Positions 36,790 to 46,331 are shown, counted from the first letter of the stretch. The stretch: DNA of 64,000 nt from Candidatus Melainabacteria bacterium SSGW_16 (GCA_004769085.1 DUDS01000010.1:126688-190687); one strand, 5' to 3'. Made by a program: numbers and translations. Notes: generated by a model from the letters alone, not told the origin.

Positions 36790-38112
36790 ATGAAAGTAAA
36801 AGAAAAAGGATTAACAAAAGAAGAAATTCTAAAGATTAGAAAATCCAATTTCCCACCCACTGCCTTTTTATATTACAAAGACCCTATTCAGCTTGTAAAA
36901 GCAAAAGGAAACTATGTCTATGACGAAAACAATAAAGAATATCTGGATGCAATAGGTGGAATTGTCTGTAATTCAGCAGGACATAACCATCCGAAAATCC
37001 AGGAAGCATTAATTGAGATGATAAAAAGTGATGAGATTCAGCATACATCTACTATTTTTCTGAATGAACATGCTGCAAAACTTGCAAAGAAACTTGTTGA
37101 TGAAGCGCCAAAAGGAATTGACAAATGTTCATTTACAAACTCAGGTTCTGAAGCAAATGAGCTTGCATTTATGGCAGCCAGGCATGCTACCGGTGAAGGA
37201 ATGGTTGTAAATCTGAAGCATGGTTATCATGGTGGGACATCAGCTGCTCTTGCAAACTGCGGACAGCACACATGGAGATTTCGTGCACAACCTGTATCAA
37301 ATGTAGTTTCAGCACAGGCTCCATACTGTTACAGATGTCCGTTTAATAAAAGTCCTGAGAACTGCCATATGGAGTGTGCAAAAGATATTGAAAATACAAT
37401 TCAGACATCAACAAGTGGAAAAATTGCAGGATTTATTGCAGAGCCTGTTATGGGAATTGGCGGGGTAATATCTCCACCAGATGAATATTTTCATGAGGCA
37501 GCAAAAATTGTTCATAATTATGGCGGGAAGTATATTAGTGATGAGGTTCAGACAGGGGCAGGCAGATGTGGGAAGAGATTTCTACTTTCTACAGACTTAA
37601 ATATAAATGCAGATATGATTACCATGGCAAAAGGTCTTGGAAATGGAGCAGCAATTGGTGCAGCACTAATGAGATCAGATATTGCTGAAACACTCACAGG
37701 CAAGTTGTACTTTAATACATTCGGCGGTGATCCATATCAGACTATGCAGGCATTAAAAACCATAGAAATTATTCATGAAGAAAACATGATTCAAAATGCA
37801 CAAAGTATGGGAAAACTTATGATGGACAATCTTAAAGAACTTATGAAAAAATATGAACTTATTGGGGATGTACGGGGAAGAGGATTACTTATAGGCATTG
37901 AACTTGTAAAAGACAGGAAAACAAAAGAATATGCAAAAGAAGAATGCATTCAATTAATGGAAATGCTCAAAGAATCCAGTATCCTTGTAGGAAAAGGTGG
38001 ATTATTTGGAAACATAATCAGGATTGCTCCTGCACTTTCAATTAACAAAGATGAAATAAACAGAATCATTAAAGCAATTGATGAATCGTTATATAAGATC
38101 TCAAGGAAATAA
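36790..38112 (+). CDS. class III aminotransferase, probably beta-alanine:2-oxo acid
   Basis: PLP enzyme, 440 residues, AGXT2-like. It would move the amino group of beta-alanine or beta-aminoisobutyrate to pyruvate or glyoxylate, giving the semialdehyde for mmsA. Motifs are FTNSGSEANELAF, HGYHGGTSAAL, ISDEVQTGAGRCG and the Schiff-base Lys in TMAKGLGNGAAIGAA. A Cys-rich insertion after residue 175 (YCYRCPFNKSPENCHMEC) may be structural and occurs in this subgroup. Substrate is assigned from the operon. It begins 12 nt after the previous stop. Confidence 0.88.
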   Translation: MKVKEKGLTKEEILKIRKSNFPPTAFLYYKDPIQLVKAKGNYVYDENNKEYLDAIGGIVCNSAGHNHPKIQEALIEMIKSDEIQHTSTIFLNEHAAKLAKKLVDEAPKGIDKCSFTNSGSEANELAFMAARHATGEGMVVNLKHGYHGGTSAALANCGQHTWRFRAQPVSNVVSAQAPYCYRCPFNKSPENCHMECAKDIENTIQTSTSGKIAGFIAEPVMGIGGVISPPDEYFHEAAKIVHNYGGKYISDEVQTGAGRCGKRFLLSTDLNINADMITMAKGLGNGAAIGAALMRSDIAETLTGKLYFNTFGGDPYQTMQALKTIEIIHEENMIQNAQSMGKLMMDNLKELMKKYELIGDVRGRGLLIGIELVKDRKTKEYAKEECIQLMEMLKESSILVGKGGLFGNIIRIAPALSINKDEINRIIKAIDESLYKISRK

Positions 38113-38120
38113 GTGAAAAT

Positions 38121-39482
38121 ATGGTACATCCCTCATTAACAAACAAAGAAACCACTGAAGATAAATTCAGTAAAATCAAACCTTTATACAATCCAAATGA
38201 AGCTGTAATTGAAGCATCTAGGTGTCTGTTTTGTCATGATGCACCATGTATAACAGCATGCCCTACCTCAATAGACATACCAATGTTTATCAGACAAATA
38301 ATGACAAAAAACACAAAAGGTGCAGCAAAAACAATTTTTACACAAAATATTTTAGGAAAATCCTGTGGTGATGTATGCCCTACAAGTGTTTTATGTGAAG
38401 GTGCCTGCGTCTATCACCATCTAAATGAAAAACCGATAGAAATAGGCAGACTACAGGCATATGCTACAAATGATGCAATTGAAAACAATATTAAATTTTT
38501 TGAAAAGGGTGAAACAACAAATAAAAAAGTTGCAGTAATAGGAGGAGGTCCTGCAGGACTTGCCTGTGCACATGAACTTACAGTCTTAGGACATGCAGTA
38601 ACTGTATTTGATGCAAATGAAAAAGCAGGGGGATTAAATACATACGGCGTTGCACCTTATAAATTCTCAAACAAGGACTCAGAGAAAGAAGTTAAATATA
38701 TAAGCAATATTGGGTTTGAAATAAAAACAAGCACAAAGGTTATTACAGAAGGTAAAAGCACAGACAACAAAGTCCTTTTATCTGACTTAGAAAAAAATTA
38801 TGATGCAATATTTATTGGCACAGGTCTTGGCAAAACAAAAAGTACAGGGATTACAGGTGAAAACTTAAAAGGAGTATATGGAGCAACAGAATTTATATAT
38901 GATCTAAGAAAAAAAGAACAAAGAATTGATCCTGGGAAAAGTGTAGTTATTATTGGTGGTGGGAATACTGGAATTGATGCTGCTGTTGAATCAGCACTTC
39001 TTGGTGCCGAAGTAACAATGGTATATAGAAGAAGCGAGAACGAACTAAATGCATACGATTTTGAGGTACAGCATGCCAGGGAAAAAGGAGTTAAGTTTTT
39101 ATTTTTAAGCTCACCTGTTGAAATAGTCGGGAAAGATAAAGTAGAGGGAATAAAGTTTATTAAAAACACCATTGAAAGAACCAAATCTAATACAAAATCA
39201 AAACCTGAAATAAAACCTGTTACTGGTACTGAATTTATAATCAACTGCGATAGAGTAATAATTGCAACAGGGCAGGAAAAACAAGTTAATTTCTTAAATG
39301 GGATACAAAATTTAAAACTTGAAGCCGGGAAAATAGTTATTAACAAAGATTTCCAAACCTCAAACGCAAAATACTTTGCCGGTGGGGACTGTATAAATGG
39401 CGGGAAAGAAGTAGTAAATGCAGCGGCAGATGGTAGAGATGCAGCAAGAGGGATACATAAATTTCTTATGAAAGGAAAATAA
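38121..39482 (+). CDS. preT: dihydropyrimidine dehydrogenase, FAD/NADPH-side subunit PreT
   Basis: Electron-input subunit of the NAD(P)-dependent dihydropyrimidine dehydrogenase. It is 453 residues and GltD-like. The N-terminal Cys-rich part (CLFCHDAPCITACP, then SCGDVCPTSVLCEGAC) binds two [4Fe-4S] clusters. Two Rossmann domains follow (AVIGGGPAGLACAHEL, VVIIGGGNTGIDAA). The C-terminal FAD segment ends in YFAGGDCING. Its stop overlaps the preA start (ATAATGG), so the pair is coupled. Confidence 0.93.
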   Translation: MVHPSLTNKETTEDKFSKIKPLYNPNEAVIEASRCLFCHDAPCITACPTSIDIPMFIRQIMTKNTKGAAKTIFTQNILGKSCGDVCPTSVLCEGACVYHHLNEKPIEIGRLQAYATNDAIENNIKFFEKGETTNKKVAVIGGGPAGLACAHELTVLGHAVTVFDANEKAGGLNTYGVAPYKFSNKDSEKEVKYISNIGFEIKTSTKVITEGKSTDNKVLLSDLEKNYDAIFIGTGLGKTKSTGITGENLKGVYGATEFIYDLRKKEQRIDPGKSVVIIGGGNTGIDAAVESALLGAEVTMVYRRSENELNAYDFEVQHAREKGVKFLFLSSPVEIVGKDKVEGIKFIKNTIERTKSNTKSKPEIKPVTGTEFIINCDRVIIATGQEKQVNFLNGIQNLKLEAGKIVINKDFQTSNAKYFAGGDCINGGKEVVNAAADGRDAARGIHKFLMKGK

Positions 39483-40747
39483 TGGCAGATTTAACCACAA
39501 ACTTTGCAGGAATAAAATCACCAAATCCATTCTGGCTTGCATCAGGACCACCCACAAATACCGGCTATCAGGTAATGAATGCATTTCGTGCAGGATGGGG
39601 TGGCGCAGTATGGAAAACTTTAGGGGTACCAATTGCAAATGTGTCCAGCCGTTATGGTGCAGTTTCTTATAAAAACAACCGAATAATGGGTTTCAATAAT
39701 ATTGAGCTTATTACCGACAGATCACTTGAAGTAAATATAAGAGAAATGAAAGAGGTAAAAGAAAAATTCCCAAATCATGCAGTGATTGCATCATTAATGT
39801 TTGAAACAAAGGAAGAGTGGCATGACTGTATTAAAAAATGTGAAGATGTTGGAGTTGACGGATTTGAATTAAATTTTGGCTGTCCTCATGGAATGTGTGA
39901 AAGAGGAATGGGTTCTGCTGTAGGTCAGAATCCTGATGTCTGTGAAAAAATTACATCTTGGGTAATGGAGAAAGCAACAAAACCAGTAATAGTAAAACTT
40001 ACACCAAATATTACAGACATTACAAAAGCTGCTCTTGCAGCACAAAGAGGCGGAGCAAATGCTGTTTCTCTGATAAATACAATTAACTCAGTTACAGGGA
40101 TTGATCTCGACAGAATGGAACCAAGACCTATAGTAGATGGTTTATCAACGCATGGCGGCTATTGCGGACCTGCAGTAAAACCAATTGCACTAAATATGGT
40201 TTCAGAAATATCAAATCACCCTGATTTCAAGCTCCCAATATCGGGTATTGGCGGAATCGAAACCTGGCAGGATGCTGCTGAGTTTATTTTAATGGGAGCC
40301 ACTTCACTTCAGATATGCACAGCAGTCATGCATTATGGTTTTAAAATTGTTATTGAATTAAAAGAAGGGTTAAGTAACTACCTGGACAGCAAGGAAGTGA
40401 AAAGTATTACCGAGCTCAGTGGTAAGGCAGCAAGAAAAGTAAAGAAATGGGAACAGCTTGATTTAAATTACAAGGTTATTGCAAAAATCAATTCCGACAA
40501 ATGTATCGGGTGTCAGTTGTGCTACATAGCCTGCGAAGATGGTGCACATCAGTCAATTGCAATAAATCCTGACTCTAGAATCCCTATAATCCTTAAAGAC
40601 AAATGTGTAGGCTGTAATTTATGTAGCCTGGTATGCCCAGTAGAAGAATGCATAACAATGACAAAAATCGAAACAGGAAAAGGTAAATTATTCTGGGCTG
40701 ATCATCCTGCAAATCCAATAAATCAAAAAGCAACTGCTTCACGATAA
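39482..40747 (+). CDS. preA: dihydropyrimidine dehydrogenase, catalytic subunit PreA
   Basis: Reduces uracil or thymine to the 5,6-dihydro compound. It is 421 residues. The FMN-binding TIM barrel resembles class 1 dihydroorotate dehydrogenase (NPFWLASGPPTNTGYQ, GFELNFGCPHGMCERGMGSA with the catalytic Cys, PVIVKLTPN, ISGIGGIETWQDA). The C-terminus is a two-cluster ferredoxin (CIGCQLCYIAC and CVGCNLCSLVCP). With PreT it forms the split equivalent of mammalian DPD. It is the last gene of the operon. Confidence 0.94.
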   Translation: MADLTTNFAGIKSPNPFWLASGPPTNTGYQVMNAFRAGWGGAVWKTLGVPIANVSSRYGAVSYKNNRIMGFNNIELITDRSLEVNIREMKEVKEKFPNHAVIASLMFETKEEWHDCIKKCEDVGVDGFELNFGCPHGMCERGMGSAVGQNPDVCEKITSWVMEKATKPVIVKLTPNITDITKAALAAQRGGANAVSLINTINSVTGIDLDRMEPRPIVDGLSTHGGYCGPAVKPIALNMVSEISNHPDFKLPISGIGGIETWQDAAEFILMGATSLQICTAVMHYGFKIVIELKEGLSNYLDSKEVKSITELSGKAARKVKKWEQLDLNYKVIAKINSDKCIGCQLCYIACEDGAHQSIAINPDSRIPIILKDKCVGCNLCSLVCPVEECITMTKIETGKGKLFWADHPANPINQKATASR

Positions 40748-40818
40748 TTAATTAGATTTTCAAATAAAATCTCAAATGTGTTTATACAAGGACATTTGTC
40801 AAGAAAATATTTCTATTT

Positions 40819-41766
40819 TCACCTCTTATAATTACTTAAAACCTTTAAATGTTCCTCAACACATAGAGGTAAAACTTCTAAATTATAGCCACCTTCAAGA
40901 AGAGAAATAATTCTTCCATTACAAACTTCTCCTGCAGTTTCAGCTATTCTTTCTGTCATCCATTTAAAGCATTCAGTACTAAGATTAATATTTGCAAGCG
41001 GATCATCTTTATGAGCATCAAAACCAGCAGATATAAGAACAATATCAGGCTTGTAATTTTTAATAGCAGGAATAATCTTTTTTATAAATGCTTCTTTGTA
41101 ATCTTTATCTGAAGCTCCTAGTGACATCGGATAGTTTAATGTAGTGCCAATCCCTCTTCCTTCACCAGTTTCCAGCACAGAACCTGTTCCAGGATAAAAA
41201 GGATACTGGTGAAGGCTCATGTAAAAAACAGACGGATCCTCATAAAAAGTATGCTGCGTACCATTCCCGTGATGCACATCCCAGTCAAGAATTACAATCT
41301 TATTTACCCCGTGCTGCTCCTGAAGATATCTGGCAAGAATTGCAATGTTATTAAATAAGCAAAATCCCATTGCCCTATTAGCTTCTGCATGATGTCCGGG
41401 TGGTCTTAGAATTGCAAAACCATTTGATATATTTCCTTTAATTAATTCATCAGCAAGCCTGAGTGCACCACCACAAGCAAGTTTTGCTATTTCAAAAGAG
41501 TCTTTTGAAACCACAACATCAGGAGTATCCAAGATCTGAGAATTATTTTTACATGTATCTTGAGCTCTTTTAATATAATCTGCTGTGTGAGTAGTTAAAA
41601 TCCAGTCAAGTTCAATTTGTTTGGGTTTAAGATGTTTGAATGTTGAATAAATTGGCAACTTTTGAAGATGCAAAACTATACTAGAAATCCTTTGCGGGCA
41701 TTCAGGATGACCAAAGCCCGTATCATGATTTAAATATCTTTCGTCATACAATAAACCTGTAGCCAT
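40819..41766 (-). CDS. histone deacetylase family (class II HDAC/AcuC-like) hydrolase
   Basis: Zn-dependent amidohydrolase on acetylated lysine, polyamine or similar substrates. The start is placed at the ATG at 41766 (MATGLLYDERYLNHDTG); a TTG seven codons earlier is possible. It is 315 residues. Active-site elements are present: RPPGHHAEANRAMGFCLFNN, the Zn ligands in ILDWDVHHGNGT, SLHQYPFYPGTG, SAGFDAHKDDP, and LEGGYNLE with the catalytic Tyr. Target unknown. It is convergent with the pyrimidine operon and not part of it. Confidence 0.9.
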   Translation of the reverse strand: MATGLLYDERYLNHDTGFGHPECPQRISSIVLHLQKLPIYSTFKHLKPKQIELDWILTTHTADYIKRAQDTCKNNSQILDTPDVVVSKDSFEIAKLACGGALRLADELIKGNISNGFAILRPPGHHAEANRAMGFCLFNNIAILARYLQEQHGVNKIVILDWDVHHGNGTQHTFYEDPSVFYMSLHQYPFYPGTGSVLETGEGRGIGTTLNYPMSLGASDKDYKEAFIKKIIPAIKNYKPDIVLISAGFDAHKDDPLANINLSTECFKWMTERIAETAGEVCNGRIISLLEGGYNLEVLPLCVEEHLKVLSNYKR

Positions 41767-41877
41767 ATTAACAACAACAATCTCCAATTAGCAATTCATT
41801 TAACTATATTATTTAAGCATTATATTAGCTATAATCTACTCTAATAGAAAAATATATTAAATGTACAAGGAGGTACA

Positions 41878-42729
41878 ATGATTTTTTCTTTAAATACAAG
41901 CATTGCCAGTGATAAATTAAATAAAGGCATGCAAAAAACTTTTGAATCATTAAAAAAAACAATTGAGAAGGAATTTTTTCAGCATCCGGTTATTGTAAAT
42001 AATCCATATACAAAATGGTTTAAAAAAGGACTGGCCAATACTGAGCAGGTAAAAGATCTGATAATTCAGTTTTCAGTTTTTTCAAATCATTTTATAGTAG
42101 TTCAATGTAAAAGGATGGTTTATGCATCCACTATTGAAGGAGAAGAAGCTGCTAGAGCAATTCTTCTGAATGAATGTGGCGTAGGGATGAATGTAAAAAC
42201 TGGAAGCATTGAAGGACAAAAATTTACCACACCAAATGCTCATTTAAACTGGCTTAGAAAAATGGCAGGTATGTTAAACATTCCTTCAGATCAAATTGGC
42301 AGATGGAGTGCCGGAACAGAATCCACACATAAATTTCTAAATGGACTTGATAAAACTTATGGAAGCCTAGATGGAATTATCGGTGCTGGTGCAAGTTTTG
42401 CTATTGAAACATGGGCAGCCTATGGAATTGGTAGAAGTAAAGAAGAAGAATCAAATAATTTTTGGAATGAATTAGTCGTAGGGCTAGAAGCATATAATGC
42501 AAAGTACAGAATACCGAAAAACTTACCACCTGTACCAATAGGATTTTTTAAATATCATTTTGAAACTGAAGCTGGACATGGTGTAAGTGTTTGGAAAGAA
42601 CTGGAAGAAACCTTTAATGAAAAGGATTTTGACGAAGAGAAATATATTAAAGCAGGCAAGATTGCACTTGAATCCATTTACACATTCTGGCTTGGGCTAG
42701 ACGAAGCAAGAAAAAAGTTAGAAAAGTAA
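41878..42729 (+). CDS. iron-containing redox enzyme of the CADD/PqqC/TenA fold
   Basis: 283 residues, all-helical heme-oxygenase-like fold. Putative metal ligands lie in the family pattern: Glu of ILLNECG, His of ESTHKFLNGL, Glu of FAIETWAAYG and the cluster HFETEAGHGVSVWKEL. It resembles the CADD group, whose chlamydial member makes p-aminobenzoate from its own tyrosine, and PqqC. Actual reaction unknown; no pqq or folate gene is next to it. A strong ribosome site (AAGGAGG) precedes the start. The next gene begins directly after its stop. Confidence 0.75.
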   Translation: MIFSLNTSIASDKLNKGMQKTFESLKKTIEKEFFQHPVIVNNPYTKWFKKGLANTEQVKDLIIQFSVFSNHFIVVQCKRMVYASTIEGEEAARAILLNECGVGMNVKTGSIEGQKFTTPNAHLNWLRKMAGMLNIPSDQIGRWSAGTESTHKFLNGLDKTYGSLDGIIGAGASFAIETWAAYGIGRSKEEESNNFWNELVVGLEAYNAKYRIPKNLPPVPIGFFKYHFETEAGHGVSVWKELEETFNEKDFDEEKYIKAGKIALESIYTFWLGLDEARKKLEK

Positions 42730-43290
42730 ATGAAGCCCCCAGCAGTATCTGCTATAAGTAAAATTCAACCATTAGGAATTAAACCAGGTGGCAAGCCATT
42801 ACTTGAAATTGAAAGAAGATTTTTGGTAAAAGAACTGCCGGACAATCTGGATATATATCCAAATAATAATATAGTTCAGGGTTATCTTTCTACAAAGGAA
42901 GGCACCTCAATACGTTTAAGAAAAGAGGGAGATAAATATTACCAGACAATTAAAAAAGGCACAGGTAAAGTCAGGGAAGAAATCGAGATAGAGATTTCAA
43001 AACCAATGTACGATATTTTGTGGAATGAAACAAAAGGCAGAAGGATTAGAAAAACAAGGTACGAAATTCCATATAACGAACATATTATACAGTTAGATAT
43101 TTATGATGGAAAATTAAAAGGTTTACTAACTGTTGAGGTAGAATTTGGCACCATAGATGAATGCGATGATTTTATTCCCCCAGAGTGGTTCGGGACAGAA
43201 CTAACAGACATAAAAGAATTCACAAATAAAAGCCTTGCAACTCATGGGCTTAATGAAAAATTGTTAAAGAAATTAAAGAAAAAACACTGA
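42730..43290 (+). CDS. CYTH domain protein
   Basis: 186 residues. CYTH enzymes hydrolyse or cyclise triphosphates (inorganic triphosphatase, thiamine triphosphatase, class IV adenylate cyclase). The domain starts at about residue 27 with LEIERRFLV, in which the usual ExExK is E-I-E-R. The tunnel strands GTSIRLRKEG, YYQTIKKG, REEIEIEIS and LLTVEVEF are present, so the triphosphate-binding basic and metal-binding acidic residues remain. Substrate cannot be told. Probable operon with the preceding iron enzyme (0-nt gap). Confidence 0.85.
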   Translation: MKPPAVSAISKIQPLGIKPGGKPLLEIERRFLVKELPDNLDIYPNNNIVQGYLSTKEGTSIRLRKEGDKYYQTIKKGTGKVREEIEIEISKPMYDILWNETKGRRIRKTRYEIPYNEHIIQLDIYDGKLKGLLTVEVEFGTIDECDDFIPPEWFGTELTDIKEFTNKSLATHGLNEKLLKKLKKKH

Positions 43291-43291
43291 G

Positions 43292-44077
43292 TTACCTGAC
43301 CGCACTTGATGTTTTATTATGTTTTTTTGCATAATCTAACATCATTTTTTCACATGATTCAACGTCGGATTCAGTAATTTCCCAGTGCTTTTTCCCTTTT
43401 AGGTGTGATTGAAGCTGTTTAAATAGCTCATGATCAATAAAAGGCGTTACCTGGTTTGCCTGATATTCACGTTCTTTCTCTGAATATAATCCCAAAAAGG
43501 TTTTATCCCTAAACCATGACTGTCTGTTATGCTCTTCTAGTTTTTTTAATAACTCTACCGTTACATTTCTCTGAGTAAATTCAAAGAATACTGCACTTGG
43601 TTTATAACCTGGCAAAAACCATTCACCACTAAAAACCTGAATTACATCTTCATCTTCATCTTTCATAATGGGTGTAATAAAATTTACACCTCTTTCAAGT
43701 GCATATCTGTGAAATGCAAGTAAATCAGATGTTCTGAGGGCAAGATGCTGCCAATGAACTGCTGCAGAATGATCTGCAAGTAACCCTCTGGAGTGGGAAG
43801 AAACATTTGTAGGTTCTGAAGGCTGCACAATTGCAAAAATAATATTGTTCAGTGATGCATCACCTATAACACCACTTCCAACCCTTACGGCAAAAGTCAT
43901 GGATTCCTCTCCCTGACCCTTTATCCATTCTTTCCGTTTTTCATAAATCACATCTTCTTTGGTTACACCAAAAATAACTCTGAAAATTGTATAAGCCACG
44001 TTATACATTTCAGGGACCACATGCATTGTCATATGGTCAACCTGAAAGTTTAAAAATGAATGTTTTTTATTTGGCAT
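43292..44077 (-). CDS. HPPD-like VOC-superfamily dioxygenase, short form
   Basis: Likely 4-hydroxyphenylpyruvate dioxygenase or a close relative that makes homogentisate. Only 261 residues, against about 350-380 in HPPD, corresponding to the catalytic C-terminal half. The Fe ligands are in place: His in FQVDHMTMHV, His in VHWQHLALRTSD, Glu in FFEFTQRNV. The start ATG opens directly into the domain, so the N-terminal VOC half is truly absent and not lost to a frameshift visible here. Followed upstream in the transcript by hmgA (13 nt) and fah, which supports the pathway role. Confidence 0.75.
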   Translation of the reverse strand: MPNKKHSFLNFQVDHMTMHVVPEMYNVAYTIFRVIFGVTKEDVIYEKRKEWIKGQGEESMTFAVRVGSGVIGDASLNNIIFAIVQPSEPTNVSSHSRGLLADHSAAVHWQHLALRTSDLLAFHRYALERGVNFITPIMKDEDEDVIQVFSGEWFLPGYKPSAVFFEFTQRNVTVELLKKLEEHNRQSWFRDKTFLGLYSEKEREYQANQVTPFIDHELFKQLQSHLKGKKHWEITESDVESCEKMMLDYAKKHNKTSSAVR

Positions 44078-44090
44078 ATTACCTCCTTAT

Positions 44091-45317
44091 TTATACGGAT
44101 GCCTTTGTTTTATTTGCAGCATTGTACCAGCTCATTGCATAATTTTTATCCCTGAAATTATATGCAGCTTCAGTAACTGAGAGACTTTCAAAATACGTAT
44201 CCAGCATTACAGCAAGTCGTTTAGAAATTTTCCCGCGATCATGCGTTGATTTTAAAGCTGCATCACCATGTGGACTGTGAGGAATGGAACCAGAGTGAAA
44301 TGTTATTGAGCCTTCTTTAATTATGCTTTCACGTGCACCATACTCAGAATTTGAGAAAAACATTACTTCATCTGAATCAACATTTGAATGGGCATAAGGC
44401 GCAGGAATTTCCTTTGGATGCCAGCCTTCCATCTGGGATACAAAAGAACACAGGGAAAACCCGTTATTAGGCACATTCCCCGACTGAAAAGTCTGGTGCA
44501 CAGGAGGTGCAGTATGAATTTCCCTGGTTATGCCATGATGGTTTGATATATGAAAACCAAAGGGATAAAAAGAACCTTCCCATCCTACAACATCAAAAGG
44601 ATGATGACTCCATGTAAGAGTAGTAATAATGCCTTTTGAATGTTTTACATTAATAAGAAATTCACCTTTCTTATCAACTGGTTCCTGGAAAACAGGTGAC
44701 TCTATTTCTGTTTCAACAACAGGTGCCATTAAATAAGCCTGTCCACCGCTATTCATATAATGTGGTGGAAATGTAACAGGATAATTTGACTCAATAATTA
44801 AAAAATAAGCATTTTTAGAATCAAGTTCAAACTGGCAAGTAGTCCCTTTTGGAATTATGATATAAAGTCCATTTCGAAAAGGAATATTTCCATATTCTGT
44901 TTTCAGAGTCCCATTTCCATTCTGAACATAATAAATCTCATGTTTCTCACCATTTCTAAAAAACATATTCTCAGCCATGCTCTTAACTGGTTTAGATACT
45001 GAGACAACAACACTATTTCCAAACAGAAGAGGTTTTCTACCTGTTACAGCATCACCTTCATAAGGAATATCATTTGTAAGAATATGATAAGGCTGCAAAA
45101 TATCATCCGGTGTAATTTTCAAGAGAAAATTAAAATCTCCTTTTCTCGGTGGTTTTGACTGTTCAGTAGGGTAAGATCGAAGATGCATTTTCCTTGAATG
45201 AGGACCACTGAATCCATAAGAACCATGAATTTCCTCAAGTGAAAGTACATCAGGAACTGCATAATATTCTGTATGAGGTGTTTGTGGTAATTTCCCTTGT
45301 TTTAAAATCATTGCCAT
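44091..45317 (-). CDS. hmgA: homogentisate 1,2-dioxygenase
   Basis: Opens the homogentisate ring to maleylacetoacetate. It is 408 residues, of cupin fold. Conserved segments are SNHHGITREIHTAPPVHQTF, GWHPKEIPAPYAHSNVDSDE with metal-ligand His and Glu, and FHSGSIPHSPHG with the last His. The short form (about 400 residues, against 440 in animals) is found in many bacteria. Middle gene of the tyrosine catabolic operon. Confidence 0.88.
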   Translation of the reverse strand: MAMILKQGKLPQTPHTEYYAVPDVLSLEEIHGSYGFSGPHSRKMHLRSYPTEQSKPPRKGDFNFLLKITPDDILQPYHILTNDIPYEGDAVTGRKPLLFGNSVVVSVSKPVKSMAENMFFRNGEKHEIYYVQNGNGTLKTEYGNIPFRNGLYIIIPKGTTCQFELDSKNAYFLIIESNYPVTFPPHYMNSGGQAYLMAPVVETEIESPVFQEPVDKKGEFLINVKHSKGIITTLTWSHHPFDVVGWEGSFYPFGFHISNHHGITREIHTAPPVHQTFQSGNVPNNGFSLCSFVSQMEGWHPKEIPAPYAHSNVDSDEVMFFSNSEYGARESIIKEGSITFHSGSIPHSPHGDAALKSTHDRGKISKRLAVMLDTYFESLSVTEAAYNFRDKNYAMSWYNAANKTKASV

Positions 45318-45329
45318 ACAAAAACCCTC

Positions 45330-46268
45330 CTATGTTGCAACCTGTTGTTTTTTATATATAAGTTCTTTACTACCAGATGGGCTTCCAATCTTATTTTTAA
45401 GCACTCCTAGTTTTGGTACTTCCAGTTCAATAACATCCCCGGGCTTTATCCACCTATCCAAATCAAGTCCACATCCTTTATAGAAAGTGCCAGACCCAAA
45501 CACATCACCAGGATAAACCATCTCTTCCTGTGAAACATGAGAAATCATAAGTGGGAATCCCCAGTACTGATCTTTAAAATGTCCATTTGACCATATCTCT
45601 TCATTCACTCTTACAGTAAGGGAAAAATCTACCGAAGGATTCACCTCATCTCTTGTAACCAGATAAGGACCAAATACATTTGCAAAATCTTTACTTTTTG
45701 CAGGACCCATTCTGAGCATCATTTCTTTTTTTTGAATATCCCTGGCTGAAACATCATTAAATATCATGTAACCAAAAATATAATTTTCAGCTTCAGAGAC
45801 TGAAATATTTTTTCCTTTCTTACCAATAACACAGGCAATCTCACATTCAAAATCAAGTTTCCTTGTATAAAATGGCCATGGTATTTCATCACCAGGTCCT
45901 AATATTTGCCTATGGTTTCCTTTGTAATATGCAGGTATCTCATACCATTCAGGTGTTAGGGTTTCTTTTCTTCTTGCAGCACCTGCTTTTGCATGTTCTT
46001 CAAATGCAAAAAAATCTTTTAGCGAGGAGGGTAAAAGAATCGGTGCTTTTAACCTAATTTTATTCAATGATATAAGAGCTTCTTTTAAAGGAGAGCCTAT
46101 TAACTGATTTGCAATTTTTAAAAACTCATCACCACCCGATATAAAAGAAATCATTTCATTTGGGAGTCTTTTACCTGATGCAAGGTGCAAATCCAAAACA
46201 CTATCACCAACAACTACTCCAATGCTGCTAATTTCAGGACTTCCTTTTGTAAAAGTAACAAGCTTCAC
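45330..46268 (-). CDS. fumarylacetoacetate hydrolase family protein
   Basis: 312 residues. The FAH fold has its metal-binding set: DFECEIACVIGKKG (Glu), FNDVSARDIQKKEM (Asp) and SKDFANVFGPYLV. Also present is FGSGTFYKGCGLDLDRW and the end LEVPKLGVLKNKIG. In this context it should split fumarylacetoacetate to fumarate and acetoacetate. It is transcribed first, 12 nt before hmgA. No maleylacetoacetate isomerase is present in the window, and the FAH family also contains related C-C hydrolases and decarboxylases. Confidence 0.85.
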   Translation of the reverse strand: MKLVTFTKGSPEISSIGVVVGDSVLDLHLASGKRLPNEMISFISGGDEFLKIANQLIGSPLKEALISLNKIRLKAPILLPSSLKDFFAFEEHAKAGAARRKETLTPEWYEIPAYYKGNHRQILGPGDEIPWPFYTRKLDFECEIACVIGKKGKNISVSEAENYIFGYMIFNDVSARDIQKKEMMLRMGPAKSKDFANVFGPYLVTRDEVNPSVDFSLTVRVNEEIWSNGHFKDQYWGFPLMISHVSQEEMVYPGDVFGSGTFYKGCGLDLDRWIKPGDVIELEVPKLGVLKNKIGSPSGSKELIYKKQQVAT

Positions 46269-46331
46269 AATGTTTATATTTTAACAGACAAGACATTTTA
46301 AACAAATTCATTCCAAAGGCTGAATTTAAGA

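Noticed and set aside
40765-40800. Weak hairpin after preA (CAAATGT / ACATTTG) as terminator
   Set aside because: Loop of 12 nt, AT-only stem apart from two pairs, and no T tract follows.
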